From Crotophaga sulcirostris (taxonomy: Eukaryota; Chordata; Aves; Cuculiformes; Crotophagidae), in NCBI GenBank assembly GCA_013397455.1, contig VYZB01000193.1, positions 678,972 to 742,971 of the forward strand: a stretch of DNA of 64,000 nucleotides, given 5' to 3'. Numbering within the stretch: the first letter of the stretch is position 1; each line of letters begins with the position of its first letter. Below are positions 62,601 to 64,000 of the stretch, piece by piece. The position numbers were made by a program, and so were the translations under genes. Under the pieces are notes generated by a model. It did no database searches, had not been told where the DNA came from, and worked only from the letters and a program-made list of their open reading frames with translations.

Positions 62601-64000
62601 TACATTTTTTACTCTCATCGAATGCTATCGGCAGAAGAAACGTTTGTATTCTCAACTACATACTCTGGTCACTGACATTAGCACCACTTACCATCCTTTT
62701 CCCATGGGCCTTCTTTTTCAGATGAAATAATAAGCCTCAATAATTGTATCTTACCTTCTAAGTAATAAAATTTAGCAACCTTAAGTATATAAAAAAAACT
62801 TTGGTTCCAACTGCATATTCTGAGGCTAAGTTGAATTAAAAATACAGCTGAAATATGCCACCCTAGCAAGACACAGGCTTTGTATCACATCTGACATGGG
62901 ATCAAGAAAAAATACATCAAATCATACTAAACTGTACAAAACATACACAAGGCATTTGCATGGGAATGTAACACATTCCAGCCCACACTGGCATTGCATT
63001 TCTAATTTGTTGTCTTGCCTAACATGCAAAAATCTTAAGTAGTATATTTAAAGCTTCATTTACAAAGTTAATAATAATTGGAATTATTTACTCAAAGACA
63101 GAAAAAGGACTGGTGCATATAAAATTAAAGACCAGTCTTGGGAAAGAAAAAAATATTTTGAATTATCCTCAATTTATAAGCTAGGTTGAACCAAAAACTG
63201 AGTAGAAATAATCTTGCTATATTAAATTGAAAGATTTTTCAGATTAAAAGAAATAATAAATTGTTCTGATCTGATGATTATGAATAGAACTGCTCTACCA
63301 TTTTTACTTATTAGCCTTTACTTCATTTCCTCAGTGCACAGCACAGGAAGCACTAGTTGTCTGTGTTGGTTTTTTTCAAAGTGTTAGACAGACTTAGACG
63401 TAACCATCACAAAAATGCAAGCCAGGTAGCATTAGCAATTGTTACACTAATGGCCAAATGCAGAAAAACTAGCATCACATAATCTTCTCTGATGAAACAG
63501 CTGGGACAGAGCAAGACAAGATGAAACAGTACAAGGAATAAAACACTTACTAAACTCTAAAATATAGACAACATAAAGTATTTTGGAAGGGAAGTCTAAT
63601 ACCTTATCTCAATTGCTGGAAGACATGCATAAAATCTTTAGATTTGTGGCAAAGGGGAAGAAGAGAAGGCTAAAATTTTAACAGTTTCTCTGTACGGGAG
63701 TGTCCTTATCCCCCTGGATGTTCCAAGGCAGCGTAGCTCACAATTCCTGAAGACAACACATCTACATTCTTCAACAGACATTCAGAAAACATTTCGGTCA
63801 GGACATTCACCCTCTCGTGGACAACTAAGATGTTTCCATGCTTGAAGTAAAACAATACATCAAAAAGGTCCCACTTCTGTCACTCTCTTACCCACTGATG
63901 ACTAATTTCTTTGAAACTAATCTCCTTTTTTTCATTTAGAAACAATAAAGGAACAAAATATTCTCAGTATTAGTTATGAGAATACAATTAGGCTCTAACA
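59621..64000. other. Gene-free AT-rich stretch
   Basis: No gene, RNA gene or clear mobile element is seen up to the window end. A run of 16 A occurs at about 59894-59909. A short possible CR1 relic (about 59770-59800) is too small to support. The remaining open frames are short and without motifs. Confidence 0.7.

Noticed and set aside
1..64000. Endogenous retrovirus or other LTR element, CRISPR array, tRNA, rRNA or known microRNA
   Set aside because: No paired LTRs, gag/pol motifs, repeat-spacer arrays, tRNA box pattern or familiar microRNA sequence could be seen by eye. A dedicated search could still reveal short relics.

Overview
This window looks like non-coding DNA from a bird nuclear genome, either intergenic or inside a very large intron. 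It is AT-rich and CpG-poor, and I recognise no intact protein-coding gene or structured RNA gene. The only clear coding homology is to CR1 non-LTR retrotransposons. These copies are truncated and some end in the short microsatellite-like 3' repeat typical of avian CR1 (runs such as catagaat on the complementary strand). Repeated CR1 copies without Alu, L1 or B elements point to birds. A non-avian sauropsid is less likely because other repeat classes are scarce.

Layout. 1-5995: no gene. 5996-6762: a minus-strand CR1 abutting an older plus-strand CR1 tail. 6763-23800: no gene, but a tandem repeat at 10.9 kb, a diverged direct duplication at 13.5/14.3 kb, a G-quadruplex candidate at 16.0 kb and a good CTCF-like motif at 18.36 kb. 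23801-26242: the longest CR1 copy (minus strand), with much of its reverse transcriptase readable, head-to-head with a second CR1 on the plus strand. 26243-36708: no gene, with a possible ancient MIR-like SINE fragment at 28.26 kb. 36709-37927: two more CR1 fragments. 37928-43934: no gene, apart from two G-quadruplex candidates, an unproven minus-strand coding-like remnant at 39.9-40.6 kb and a second CTCF-like motif. 43935-44486: old CR1. 44487-49137: a perfect RFX-type palindrome at 46.51 kb, a second MIR-like fragment at 47.33 kb and an exon-like ORF at 48.3-48.5 kb. 49138-49800 and 53160-53475: decayed plus-strand CR1 fragments. 58285-59620: a minus-strand composite of two CR1 pieces in which the same reverse transcriptase segment occurs twice. 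59621-64000: no gene.

Nothing here forms an operon-like or multi-gene system. I did not find a convincing undescribed biological system. The items most worth checking are candidate regulatory motifs (CTCF, RFX), possible ancient amniote repeats, CR1 chimeras, and two weak pseudogene or exon hypotheses that protein or RNA data could quickly settle. Boundaries of degraded repeats are approximate, usually within about 10-30 bases, because they were judged by eye.
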